Source: CBDCYS01 sp965226245 (GTDB lineage: Bacteria > Acidobacteriota > Terriglobia > Bryobacterales > UBA6623). Taken from it: DNA of 64,000 bases. The notes below the pieces were generated by a model. That model searched no databases, was not told where the DNA came from, and was given only the letters and a program-made list of their open reading frames with translations. This document shows positions 26,539 to 35,585 of this stretch, in pieces. Position 1 is the first letter of the stretch, and each line of letters opens with the position of its first letter. A program made the translations under genes and the position numbers. The DNA is taken from NCBI GenBank assembly GCA_965226245.1, contig CBDDCL010000015.1, positions 4,588,001 to 4,652,000 of the forward strand, in the 5' to 3' direction.

Positions 26539-26631
26539 GGGAGACGGATGCGGCGGCCCGCTTCGCGGCTGGGTTCTGGACGGAGGAGAGAAGCAAACAA
26601 GCCGGAATCCCAATAGTATAATGACAGCAAG

Positions 26632-28563
26632 ATGTTCAACTTGTTCCGAAGCCAAAAACAAGCGGTCAAGATCTTTCTCGGCGGCTTGCTCATGATTGTT
26701 GCCGTCTCCATGGTGATCACGCTGATTCCCGGCACCTTGAATACCGACGTCAACCCCAACGACACAGTCCTCGCGGAAGTGGGCGGCCTGGAGGTAACCA
26801 TTCAGGATGTCCAGGCACGTCTGCGTGACTACTCCCAAAGCGGTCAGATCGACGCCGCAACCCTGAGTTTTCTGGGGCGGCAGATCGTGGACAATCAGAT
26901 CGGCGATCTGGTTCTCCTGCATGAAGCGGACGAGCTGGGACTCTCGGTGGGCGAAGAGGAACTGGCGATGTGGCTCAAACAGCAGTTGCCATTCCTGTTC
27001 CAGAACGGGGCGTTCGGCGCGGATCAGTACCGCGCTTTTGTCACGCAGCGGTACGGAAAGTCGGTACCGCAATACGAGGAGGAAGTTCGCCGCAGGTTGA
27101 TTGTTGATGTTCGGCTCAAGCGGATGGTCACCGACAACGTCCTAGTCACGGATGAAGAGCTGAAGGAGATCTTCCGAATTCAGAACGAGAAGACCAAGAT
27201 CGAATTCGTGAAAGTTCAAACGGCGGACTTCAATTCCCAGATCAAACCCACCGGCCAGCAGATCAGCAAGTTCTACGAGTCACGGAAACAGCAGTATCGT
27301 ATCCCTGAAACAAGGTCGTTCAAATTGATGGTTGTCGACGACAGCAGCCTGCCGCCGGTCGAGCTTTCGGATGCGGAGATTGCGAGGTACTACCGGCAGA
27401 ATCGTCAGCGTTTCGAAGTTTCCGAGCGCATCCGCGCCAGCCATATCTTGTTCACAACGGACGGTAAGAGCGACGAAGAAAAAACAGCCCTTCAGGAGAA
27501 GGCTCAAAGCATACTGGCTGAGATCAAGCAAGGAGCCGATTTTGCGGAGTTGGCGCAAGAGCACTCGGGCGACCCCGGCACGGCGCCGAAAGGCGGGGAT
27601 CTTGGCTGGATCACGCGCGGACAGATGGTCCCGAACTTTGAGCAGGCGTCCTTCGCCCTCAAAGCCGGTGAGATCAGCGACGTCATCACGACCGACTACG
27701 GCTTCCACATCATTAACATGCACGAGCGCCAGAACTCCCATGTTCAGGCTCTGGATGAAGTGCTGGATGAAATCCGCCAGGAGATCACGCAAGACCGAAG
27801 TTATTCGGCGCGGATGAAAATTGTGGATGACTCCATCGCGACAGCCCGCAAGTTCGGCAAAGACATGGAGTCGGCGGGACAGCAACTGAATCTGCCAGTG
27901 CGCACCCTGACGAACATAAAGCGAGGCGAGCAGCCGCCGGGGCTGGAAGGCCTGGCGAACCTCCTGACATCTGTTTTTGCTACCGCCGACGGCGAAGTGG
28001 TCAGCTCCAACCAGGAGGGCAAAACCGCGCTTGCGGTCGTTACCGAGATCGTGCCGTCCCGGCAGGCCGAGTTGAGCGAGGTTCGCGGCGATGTCGAGCA
28101 GCAATATGTGGCGCAAGAGGCTCGCCGGCTGGCTGAGGGGCGTGCCAAGGAATTGGCGGAAACGGCCAAAGAAAGCAAGAATTTGGAAGCTGCCGCGCGG
28201 CGCTACCGGCTGCAGACGACGGCCAGTGACTTCGTGGCTCGCGGCGACTCAATCCCTGAGCTGGGAGCGGCTCGGCTCATTGGCGACGAAGGTTTTCAGG
28301 GAGAGCCGGGCACGATTGTCGGACCCGTCAATGCCGGAGGCGACTGGGCGGTTCTTCGCGTGCTCGATCACCAGGATGCGGAAATGTTCCGATTCGATGA
28401 CGAGCGCGCCAAGCTGCTCGAGAGCGAGCGCAGCCGCAGACAAGAGGAAATCTTCAATCTGTTCAAAGGCGATGTGCGCAAGCGCTTTGAAGCCGAAGGC
28501 AAGATCAAGCGCTACGAAACACGGATCGAGAACTATCTCCGGACCATCGCGCGCGGCCGCTGA
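26632..28563 (+). CDS. membrane-anchored peptidyl-prolyl isomerase / foldase (PpiD- and SurA-like)
   Basis: A 643-residue envelope foldase. An N-terminal inner-membrane anchor (about residues 13-34: VKIFLGGLLMIVAVSMVITL) is followed by a SurA/PpiD N-terminal helical domain. A parvulin-type rotamase domain at about 263-365 has the typical RASHILF, GADFAELAQEHSGDPG, GGDLGWITRGQMVPNFEQA and DYGFHIINM. A second, degenerate rotamase-like region and helical tail follow. The layout is that of PpiD, which helps proteins leaving the Sec translocon. It is divergent from the methyltransferase gene. Confidence 0.92.
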   Translation: MFNLFRSQKQAVKIFLGGLLMIVAVSMVITLIPGTLNTDVNPNDTVLAEVGGLEVTIQDVQARLRDYSQSGQIDAATLSFLGRQIVDNQIGDLVLLHEADELGLSVGEEELAMWLKQQLPFLFQNGAFGADQYRAFVTQRYGKSVPQYEEEVRRRLIVDVRLKRMVTDNVLVTDEELKEIFRIQNEKTKIEFVKVQTADFNSQIKPTGQQISKFYESRKQQYRIPETRSFKLMVVDDSSLPPVELSDAEIARYYRQNRQRFEVSERIRASHILFTTDGKSDEEKTALQEKAQSILAEIKQGADFAELAQEHSGDPGTAPKGGDLGWITRGQMVPNFEQASFALKAGEISDVITTDYGFHIINMHERQNSHVQALDEVLDEIRQEITQDRSYSARMKIVDDSIATARKFGKDMESAGQQLNLPVRTLTNIKRGEQPPGLEGLANLLTSVFATADGEVVSSNQEGKTALAVVTEIVPSRQAELSEVRGDVEQQYVAQEARRLAEGRAKELAETAKESKNLEAAARRYRLQTTASDFVARGDSIPELGAARLIGDEGFQGEPGTIVGPVNAGGDWAVLRVLDHQDAEMFRFDDERAKLLESERSRRQEEIFNLFKGDVRKRFEAEGKIKRYETRIENYLRTIARGR

Positions 28564-28587
28564 GACCCGGCGAAATCGCCGCTTCGC

Positions 28588-29298
28588 TCAGATGCTGCGC
28601 ACGCCCAGGCCCGCCACGTCTTCCACCTTCATCATCTCCTTCATGACGAAAGGCTCGCCGTAGCGGGCATCGATCATCATTCCATAATGCCTCGCGGCAG
28701 CGCCAATCCGCTCCGCCACCGCTTCCTGCTCGGGGAAGACGCTGGAACCGCCGGTCTGGGTTTGATACTGCGAGCTGTAGGACAACAAAGCCTCGAGCCG
28801 CCGTTCGAACTGGGCGCTGATGTCCACAACGAAACTTGGCCGGACATCGGCGTAGACCGAAGCGTAGAGAATCTTCGCGGGCCGGTGAGGCCGGCCATCC
28901 AGCTCCAGCTTCTTCAGCCCGGCCAGGAAGCAAGCTTCCGCGCTGATCTCGCAACAACGGTAGTGATCCGGGTGACGAGCTTGCCAATAGGGAAGCAGCA
29001 CGACGCGGGGCTGGAACTCTCGAATTTTTGCCGCGACCTTCAGCCGCGCGTCCAAGGTGTTCTCGAGGCGCGCGTCCGGCAGGTGAAGATTGTCGCGGCG
29101 GCTCAGCAGCATGATTTCGGCTGCCTTTTGAGCCTCAATCGCCCGCTGTTCGGGACTCCCGCGGGTCCCCATTTCACCGGCTGTCAAATCGATAACGGCG
29201 GTGCGATAACCGCTTTCGGCCATTCGAATCAGCGTGCCGCCACAGGTTTGTTCGACGTCATCGGGATGAGCCGCGATGGCCAGGACATCAACTGTCAT
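28588..29298 (-). CDS. bshB1: bacillithiol biosynthesis deacetylase
   Basis: A 236-residue zinc-dependent N-deacetylase of the LmbE/PIG-L fold. It removes the acetyl group from GlcNAc-malate in bacillithiol synthesis (BshA and BshC act before and after). The metal-binding AHPDD is at residues 10-14. Also visible are GTRGSPEQRAIEA and DARLENT, the second metal/catalytic His in WQARHPDHYRCCEI, and YSSQYQTQ, all in line with BshB1. It overlaps the glutaredoxin gene by 11 bp, so the two are coupled. bshA and bshC are not in the window. Confidence 0.92.
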   Translation of the reverse strand: MTVDVLAIAAHPDDVEQTCGGTLIRMAESGYRTAVIDLTAGEMGTRGSPEQRAIEAQKAAEIMLLSRRDNLHLPDARLENTLDARLKVAAKIREFQPRVVLLPYWQARHPDHYRCCEISAEACFLAGLKKLELDGRPHRPAKILYASVYADVRPSFVVDISAQFERRLEALLSYSSQYQTQTGGSSVFPEQEAVAERIGAAARHYGMMIDARYGEPFVMKEMMKVEDVAGLGVRSI

Positions 29299-29560
29299 CG
29301 GCCTGGATTCTCCTGCTTCCGAAGCTTAGCATTTCCCGAAATTTGCCAATGTCCATTCGATGCTTGAATACATCTTGACCGTTCACGGCCACGACCGGGA
29401 TGTCGTCGTTGTAGCGTTCGCGCAAGGACGCCTCTTCATCGATGTTGCGTTCCTCGATGTGGAAATCCATTTCGCGGCGAATCGTCTCGAGTTGTTCCTT
29501 GACCACTTCGCACAAGTGGCAACCCGGACGGGAATAGAGTGTCACCGTTGGAATCGGCAT
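29288..29560 (-). CDS. glutaredoxin-family thiol protein
   Basis: A 90-residue thioredoxin-fold protein starting MPIPTVTLYSRPGCHLCEVV. The redox motif is CHLC (Cys14, Cys17), with the cis-Pro in DDIPVVAVNG near residue 57. The closest pattern is the DUF836/glutaredoxin-like group. The ATG at 29560 fits the family better than the one at 29596. The gene overlaps bshB1 by 11 bp at its 3' end. Known family biology plus this context suggest a bacillithiol-linked reductase or carrier, which is an inference. Confidence 0.88.
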   Translation of the reverse strand: MPIPTVTLYSRPGCHLCEVVKEQLETIRREMDFHIEERNIDEEASLRERYNDDIPVVAVNGQDVFKHRMDIGKFREMLSFGSRRIQADDS

Positions 29561-29764
29561 CGTGAACGCTCGGGAGCCTTCACCCCGGTTCGACATTCTA
29601 CCGCAGGGCCGTTCAGTTGGGGTCGGCGTCTCCGTAATCCCGTTGTTCTTTCACGGCACGGGTCTGGAAGACGAGGGGACAATCTTCAGCGAATATGCGC
29701 GCCTCGGCATCGCTTCGAGCGACATTAGCTAGCACCTCGCCCAGCCGACCCGACGCCAATCGCC

Positions 29765-30845
29765 CTACTCACCACCATCGCCACGACGAAAGAGATCGAG
29801 CAGGTCGATTGGCAACGCGATGCCGATAATAATGCTTGAGTTGAAGCTCTCTCTAATCGGGTCACTCGGGAACCACCTGGTTCCGTCCTGGTTTGTTAAG
29901 GGGAAACCGTCGAAGAACTCGTCGTCGTCTTGAAGGATCGGTTTAAAGCGCGCAAGGTCGACGCCCGTTTCATTCATTCGATCGCCATTTACGAGCCGCT
30001 TGGCTTCTGCCCTGAACCCCTTACTCAGTTCTTTCCCGCGCCGCAGCGAGTATCCAGCCACGAATTCCGGATACTTGGTGATCCCAAGCCAACCCCGAAG
30101 GTGAAACCGTCCAAAGTTTTTGTGTGTCGTTGGTGAAATCTAAGCCGGTCAAGAAGTCAATGCTTTTGACCGGCCCTTTTTTGAAGGTTTTCATTTTGAA
30201 TAGAACACCCAAGGTGGCGTTCGCTCGCAAACGGCTGTCATTAACAGTGTCAAGGAACTCCTGTTTGGTCGCGTTCATACCCGGAAGTTGAATCTCGGTT
30301 ATCTTGAAATCTATGGGGTCATCTCGCAGGTAATTCGCTCCAGCGGAAAGTACAGGTCGAATTAAGGACGGATCGTACCTGGCAACCAAGCCGTTTGCCC
30401 TCCCAGTCTGGTCATTGACGCCGCCAAATGTCGCCCGCCAACTCCGCATTCCTCTTTTCACCAGGCTAGAATGCCCCTGGATAGTAAGGGTAAATTTAAA
30501 GGTGCCATCGGCCGCCAACGTTTTGTTCTTAAACTCCCACTTGACGGCACGACCAATCACCTCGACGCCGCTTTGTTTGACATCTAAATGGGAGGTGAGC
30601 GCGGCGAGCATGGGCATTTGAAAAGTAAACGTGTATTTGGCAGCTGTTGGTAGAGCTGGAGTCGTTGGCGGAGCTGGGGTCGTTGGTGGAGCCGGAGCAG
30701 GGGGCGTAAAAGTCACAACGTATACACATTGTTGCAGGGTTTTCTCTTGTTTCTCTGTGCACGAATCCTCGACCGTGACTTTCTGGGATTGTCCCGTCGC
30801 TGCGAAGAGACACAGGGCAATTGGCAGGTACGCATACCGGAACAT
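29765..30845 (-). pseudogene. exported protein of unknown function, split by a frameshift
   Basis: The upstream frame starts MFRYAYLPIALCLFAATGQS, a signal peptide, then a Pro/Thr/Ala repeat (PAPPTTPAPPTTPALPT) and a beta-rich region. It runs out of a sensible pattern after DTQK near 30120. Reading on in another frame gives NFGRFHLRGWLGITKYPEFV followed by AGYSLRRGKELSKGF and an intact tail to 29765, ending FRRGDGGE. A single missing A in the run at 30117-30121 (T5 on the plus strand) would restore one continuous protein of about 360 residues. It is either a true frameshift, a sequencing error or slippage. No homologue recognised. Confidence 0.55.
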
Positions 30846-30966
30846 AAGAGGTCCTCCGAAGTGAGTCTCGCAAGGAGGATATCTTCATTGGTGGATTGTG
30901 TCAAGACAAAACAACAACTAACGAGATAAAATCATCCACCGAGCACAGGAAATCCTTAGGATTAGG

Positions 30967-31197
30967 TTAAGAACAACTGTTTCTCTCGATGAGGAGACCA
31001 CGCTAGGAATCCGCCAGCTTGCTGAAGCACAGCGGTGTAGCCAAGCAGAGATCATTCGCGAAGCGTTACGAAAGCTCGTCAAGCAGGAATTATCCAAACA
31101 AACAGGGCCGCGCCGCTATGGGCAGCCTCAGGATACCCGAGGAATACTCGCTCTCCACGACGCTGACGACCGCCACCACGAGGCCGCGCGTGAATAA
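30967..31197 (+). pseudogene. ribbon-helix-helix antitoxin-like frame lacking a standard start codon
   Basis: The frame reads RTTVSLDEETTLGIRQLAEA followed by QRCSQAEIIREALRKLVKQE, a textbook ribbon-helix-helix DNA-binding domain, and ends at TAA 31197 after HDADDRHHEAARE. In the position where ATG, GTG or TTG should be there is TTA (30967-30969), preceded by AGGATTAGG, which looks like a ribosome-binding site. No toxin follows, because the DUF1501 gene begins 43 bp later. This is probably a decayed antitoxin that lost its start codon and partner. Confidence 0.6.
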
Positions 31198-31239
31198 TTG
31201 AGTGAAGTGGACCCGATTGGGTTCTTGATCCTTCCCGAT

Positions 31240-32676
31240 TTACGCAAGCAATTTGTGGATCACATTTCCAGCGACGTCCGTTAGCCGGAAGTCCCGGCCC
31301 CGGAACTTGAACGTCAGCTTCGTGTGATCGATTCCAAGCAGGTGCAAGATGGTGGCCTGAATGTCGTGTACATGGATGGGATCTTTGACGGGCGAGAATC
31401 CGATGTCGTCGGTTTCGCCGATGCTTTGTCCGGGCTTGGCGCCGCCGCCGGCGAACCACATGGTGAAGGCGTCAATGTGATGGTTGCGGCCAAGCGTGTC
31501 GCGCTGCTCGCCCATCGGCGTGCGCCCGAATTCCCCGCCCCAGACGACCAAAGTATCGTCCAGCAACCCGCGCTGCTTGAGGTCGCGGATCAGAGCGGCG
31601 CAAGGCTGGTCCGCCGACAAACATACCTCGTCGAGGTTGTTGTCCAGATTCTCGTTGGGGCCTCCGTGATGGTCCCAACTGGAGTGGTAGAGCTGAACAA
31701 ACCGGACACCGCGTTCAACCAGACGCCGCGCCAGCAGGCAATTATTGGCGAATGACTTCGCTCCGGGCTCCGCGCCGTACATGTCGAGCGTTGCCTTGCT
31801 CTCGGTGGAAAAATCGATCAGCTCCGGTCCGCTGGTCTGCATGCGGTGTGCCATCTCGTAGGCTGAGATGCGGGTTTCAATCTCAGGGTCGCCGAACTTT
31901 TCGAGGTTCATGCGATTCAGATCGAGGATGGCGTCGATGGTAGCCCTCTGCCGGCCGGAGCTGAACCCCGGCGGGCTCGTCATATTCAGGATTGGCGCGC
32001 CGCCGCTCTGAAACGGTATCCCTTGATGAGCCGTCGGCAGGAACCCGCTGGCCCAGTTCATCGCTCCCCCGCGCGGGCCGCGCGGCCCCGACTGCAGCAC
32101 GACGAAGCCCGGCAGGTCTTTCGATTCGCTGCCGATTCCGTAACTCACCCAGGAGCCCATGCTGGGGCGGCCGAAGATAGGCCCGCCGGTGTTCATCATG
32201 ATTTTCGCCGGCGCGTGGTTGAAGTTTTCCGTATGAACCGAGCGGACAAATGTCAAATCGTCCACCACCCGGGCGACGTGCGGCAAGCACTCCGAGACCC
32301 ATTGGCCCGATTCGCCATGCTGCTTGAATTCGCGCCGCGTGCCTAAAAGCTTCGGCGGATTCTTCGCAAATGACTCCATGAAGGCGAAGCGTTTGCCCTC
32401 CATCATCGAAGGCGGAATCTCCTTGCCGCTGAGCTTTTGCAGCTCGGGCTTGCGTTCGAAAAGTTCGAACTGGCTCGGCGCGCCCGCCATAAAGAGGTAA
32501 ATGACGTTCTTGGCCCGTGCTGCGTGATGCAACCCGCGGCGTCCAAGATCCGGCGCGGAGAACAACTGATCGCCCACCAACAGCGACGTCAACGCCACCT
32601 TGCCGACGCCAATGCCGCACTGTTCGAAAAGCTGGCGGCGCGTCACTTGCTGGAGCAGTTTCTTTTCGAGATTCAT
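31240..32676 (-). CDS. DUF1501 family protein (Tat-exported, sulfatase-like fold)
   Basis: A 478-residue protein starting MNLEKKLLQQVTRRQLFEQC, a twin-arginine-like leader. Family hallmarks are AARAKNVIYLFMAGAPSQFE, FELFERKPEL, RGVRFVQLYHSSWDHHGGP (about residues 320-340), DTLVVWGGEFGRTPMGE, GRNHHIDAFTMWFAGGGAKP and the C-terminal LTFKFRGRDFRLTDVAGNV. DUF1501 proteins share the alkaline phosphatase/sulfatase superfamily layout but their substrates are not known. In this genome the gene lies 268 bp before the DUF1549/DUF1553 gene on the same strand, the usual pairing. Confidence 0.93.
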   Translation of the reverse strand: MNLEKKLLQQVTRRQLFEQCGIGVGKVALTSLLVGDQLFSAPDLGRRGLHHAARAKNVIYLFMAGAPSQFELFERKPELQKLSGKEIPPSMMEGKRFAFMESFAKNPPKLLGTRREFKQHGESGQWVSECLPHVARVVDDLTFVRSVHTENFNHAPAKIMMNTGGPIFGRPSMGSWVSYGIGSESKDLPGFVVLQSGPRGPRGGAMNWASGFLPTAHQGIPFQSGGAPILNMTSPPGFSSGRQRATIDAILDLNRMNLEKFGDPEIETRISAYEMAHRMQTSGPELIDFSTESKATLDMYGAEPGAKSFANNCLLARRLVERGVRFVQLYHSSWDHHGGPNENLDNNLDEVCLSADQPCAALIRDLKQRGLLDDTLVVWGGEFGRTPMGEQRDTLGRNHHIDAFTMWFAGGGAKPGQSIGETDDIGFSPVKDPIHVHDIQATILHLLGIDHTKLTFKFRGRDFRLTDVAGNVIHKLLA

Positions 32677-32829
32677 GGTGCTAGCCCCAATGCTCTTCAC
32701 TTAACGGTTTCGGCGCCTGGTTGCTCGCCCAGGTCATTGTAATGTTTCCGCGAAAGCCGGCCCCGTCACCGGACTCACAAGGGGTGTTTTCCCGCGCCCC
32801 TTCAGGGCTTCCGCCTCGAGGGGTTTTCA

Positions 32830-32890
32830 CCCAGGGTTCCGCTTCGCTCCACTCTGGGCTACGATCCGGCGCCGCTTCGCGGTTGAAAGG
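32830..32890. repeat. dispersed 60-bp repeat, copy 1
   Basis: ACCCAGGGTTCCGCTTCGCT followed by CCACTCTGGGCTACGATCC and CGCCGCTTCGCGGTTGAAAG. An inverted, about 85 percent identical copy lies at 63041-63102. It contains two nested short palindromes (CCAGGGT.../...CTGGG, GCCGC/GCGG) and lies between the DUF1501 and DUF1549 genes. Confidence 0.65.
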
Positions 32891-32944
32891 CCCTAAGTGA
32901 ACAGTAGTAGTCGCAGCCCTGCTCTCATAGTCGTTCGCCGTTTG

Positions 32945-35416
32945 CTATTGTCTTGTCACAAACTCGTCCAGGTTGATCAGCACCCGCGATGCCGCGGTCC
33001 ATGCCGCTGACGATGCGGACTTCGCCCCCAAGGCTTCCAGCGCTTCGCGATCTGTTTCAAATTCGTCCGTCATACGCGCCAGGTACCGCGACATTCTTTC
33101 CCGCTCATCGTCTCGCGGCGGACGCGCCAGGCATGTTTCGTACGCAAACCGGATGCGCGCGTTTCGGCTCTTGTCTTTTGCCAGGACCCGCTCAGCCAGC
33201 GCGCGGGCCGACTCGGTCTGAGCCTCGTCATTGAGCAAGGTCAACGCCTGCAATGGCGTGTTGGAGCGGTTTCGGCGGGTCGTTGACGCCTGCGCGTTCG
33301 GAGCGTCAAACAAAGCCAGTCCGGGATAGGCGGCCGAGCGCCAGAAAAACGTGTACATGCCGCGGCGATAGCGGTTGGGCCCTTCATCCGCTTTCCACTG
33401 GCGGTCGTACTGGGTGAACTGACCCGCGCCCGGCGGCTGTGGCGGAAAAACGCTCGGGCCGCCGATCTCGGGAGTCAGCAAACCCGAGACAGTCAGGGCC
33501 GAGTCGCGGATGATTTCCGCCTCCAGCCGAACGCGGTTTTGGCGCGCCAGCAGGCGGTTGCTGGGATCGATCTTTCTCGCCTTCGGGCGCGCCTGGGAGG
33601 ATTGCCGGTAGGTCGCCGAATTCACGATCAGCCGATGCATGGCCTTCAGGCTCCAGTCACGGCGCACGAACTCCGACGCCAGCCAATCCAGCAGCCGCGG
33701 ATGAGAGGGCGGCGTGCCCTGCGAGCCGAAATCGTTCTCGGTCTCCACCAGGCCCAGGCCGAAGTAGCGCTGCCAGATGCGATTGACCGTCACCCTGGGC
33801 GTTAGCGGGTTGTCCTTCGATACAAGCCAGCGGGCGAGGTCAAGGCGGGTCGGATTCTCGCTCTTCGGCAAGGGCGGCAGCACCGACAATGTTCCCGGGC
33901 TCACCGGGTCTCCTTTGCGCGTGAAGTTTCCTTGAATATGTATGTAGGCTTCGCGCAGCTCGGGCAAGTCCCGCATGATCATGGTCGATTCAATTTCGGG
34001 AAGCTGTTCATTGAGCGCGCTGATGCCGTCTTGGCGTGCTTTCCAGCCTGCATCGCGCGCCCGGAAAAACCGGTCGAGGGTTCCGCGGTCAACCGACGAA
34101 CGCTTTGCCCGGGGAATATTGAATATGCCGCGAACCCGCTCTTCCACCGTGTCCTTTCCGGTGGCGAAACGCGTTTCCCAGTCAGATTCGAGGGATTTGC
34201 GATATTCCACCAACTCGTCCTCGAGCAGCCCGATTTGATGTTTCAGCGCCGCGCGGCGGGCGTATTCTTCCGGCTTGCCGAACTCGAGCAGCGGGTCCAT
34301 CATGCGGTCCCGGCCCTCGCCGTCGAGAGTGTTGCCGCCGTTCTCGTCGACGTTGTTGTAAAACGCGAACAACTGGTAAAACTCACGCTGCGAAATGGGG
34401 TCGAACTTGTGGTCGTGACAGCGCGCGCACCCGACCGTCAGTCCCAGGAAGGCTACACCGGTCGTGCTCACGCGGTCGACGACCGCTTCGACGCGGTACT
34501 GCTCGAACTCGATGCCGCCTTCCTGGTTGACCATCGTGTTGCGCTGAAAACCGGTGGCCACGAGTTGATCGCGCGACGGGTTCGGCAGCAGATCTCCGGC
34601 GATCTGTTCAATGACGAACTGGTCGAACGGCTTATCCTGGTTCAGCGCCTCGATGACCCAGTCCCGGTAGCGCCAGATCGAGCGCTCGCCGTCGATCGAA
34701 TAGCCGTTCGAGTCGGCATAGCGCGCGATGTCAAGCCAGTGGCGGCCCCAGCGCTCGCCGTAGTGAGCCGAATTCAGCAGACGATCGGCAAGCCGTTCAT
34801 AGGCCCCAGGATCGCTGTCTTCCAAGTATTGTTGAACCTCTTCCAGACTTGGGGGCAGACCGGTCAGGTCGAGGCTCGCGCGCCGGATCAGCGTCCGGCG
34901 ATCAGCTTCCGGAGACGGCTCAATTCCTTTTTCTTCAAGCTTGCTCAGAACAAAGTGGTCAATCGGGTTCCGAGCCCATTCCTTATTCCTCACGGCGGGA
35001 GGCTCCCGTCTCGTGATCGGTTGAAAGGACCAGTGTGAAGCCGTGGCCCGTTGCCGGCCGGACGGTTCATCCCAGGCGGCGCCGCCACGAATCCAAGAGA
35101 CGAGAGATTTTATGTCCTGGGGCGGCAGCGGTCCCGTGGGCGGCATTTTCAGAGCACCGGCTCGGCGGACCGCTTGAACCAGCAGGCTATCATCCACCTG
35201 TCCGGGAATGACCGCCGAACCCCGACTTCCGCCCAGCATCGCCCCCTCGCGAGAAGCGAGCGACAGGCCGCTCACTTTTGCCTGGTCATTGTGACAACCC
35301 AGACAGTTGTTGGCGAGAATCGGCCGGACTTTCTCTTCGAAGAAACGAACAGTATCGGTCTGCGCCTGGAGGGCGGACGCGGCGAACAGCGCCACGATCG
35401 CTAGTCGTCGAGTCAT
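32945..35416 (-). CDS. PSCyt1-DUF1549-DUF1553 protein with haem-binding site
   Basis: An 823-residue exported protein of the kind paired with DUF1501 in Planctomycetes and Acidobacteria. A signal peptide (MTRRLAIVALFAASALQAQ) precedes a planctomycete-type cytochrome c domain with CLGCH near residue 42 (FFEEKVRPILANNCLGCHND). Then comes DUF1549 at about 160-365 (IDHFVLSKLEEKGIEPSPEA, ... RRASLDLTGLPPS) and DUF1553 at about 560-815 (NPLTPRVTVNRIWQRYFG). Function is unknown; electron transfer linked to polymer or sugar degradation is suggested for the family. The ATG at 35416 is used because it alone gives a signal peptide. A 156-bp repeat element ends 14 bp upstream. Confidence 0.93.
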   Translation of the reverse strand: MTRRLAIVALFAASALQAQTDTVRFFEEKVRPILANNCLGCHNDQAKVSGLSLASREGAMLGGSRGSAVIPGQVDDSLLVQAVRRAGALKMPPTGPLPPQDIKSLVSWIRGGAAWDEPSGRQRATASHWSFQPITRREPPAVRNKEWARNPIDHFVLSKLEEKGIEPSPEADRRTLIRRASLDLTGLPPSLEEVQQYLEDSDPGAYERLADRLLNSAHYGERWGRHWLDIARYADSNGYSIDGERSIWRYRDWVIEALNQDKPFDQFVIEQIAGDLLPNPSRDQLVATGFQRNTMVNQEGGIEFEQYRVEAVVDRVSTTGVAFLGLTVGCARCHDHKFDPISQREFYQLFAFYNNVDENGGNTLDGEGRDRMMDPLLEFGKPEEYARRAALKHQIGLLEDELVEYRKSLESDWETRFATGKDTVEERVRGIFNIPRAKRSSVDRGTLDRFFRARDAGWKARQDGISALNEQLPEIESTMIMRDLPELREAYIHIQGNFTRKGDPVSPGTLSVLPPLPKSENPTRLDLARWLVSKDNPLTPRVTVNRIWQRYFGLGLVETENDFGSQGTPPSHPRLLDWLASEFVRRDWSLKAMHRLIVNSATYRQSSQARPKARKIDPSNRLLARQNRVRLEAEIIRDSALTVSGLLTPEIGGPSVFPPQPPGAGQFTQYDRQWKADEGPNRYRRGMYTFFWRSAAYPGLALFDAPNAQASTTRRNRSNTPLQALTLLNDEAQTESARALAERVLAKDKSRNARIRFAYETCLARPPRDDERERMSRYLARMTDEFETDREALEALGAKSASSAAWTAASRVLINLDEFVTRQ

Positions 35417-35429
35417 TGCTGCCTCTATT

Positions 35430-35585
35430 CTAGCAGCCCGTGGCAGAAGTGTGTGCGGGCGAAAATGGGGGACTGCCACCGATTTCCGCTCGCGGAACGT
35501 GCTTGTTTTCAATGGCAGTGGGTTGCGGAAATCGGCTGGCTGTCCCCTTTTTTCGCGTCCTCGGACTTCCACCACGGGCTGCTAG
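35430..35585. mobile_element. 156-bp miniature element with 14-bp perfect inverted ends
   Basis: CTAGCAGCCCGTGG at 35430-35443 is repeated as its exact reverse complement at 35572-35585. Inside is a second palindrome (GACTGCCACCGATTTCCGC ... GCGGAAATCGGCTGGCTG, 35473 to about 35548) around an AT-richer loop. A second copy is split by the group II intron (43479-45533). There is no coding capacity. Size, termini and copies fit a MITE or REP-like element. It sits 14 bp upstream of the DUF1549 start codon. Confidence 0.7.
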
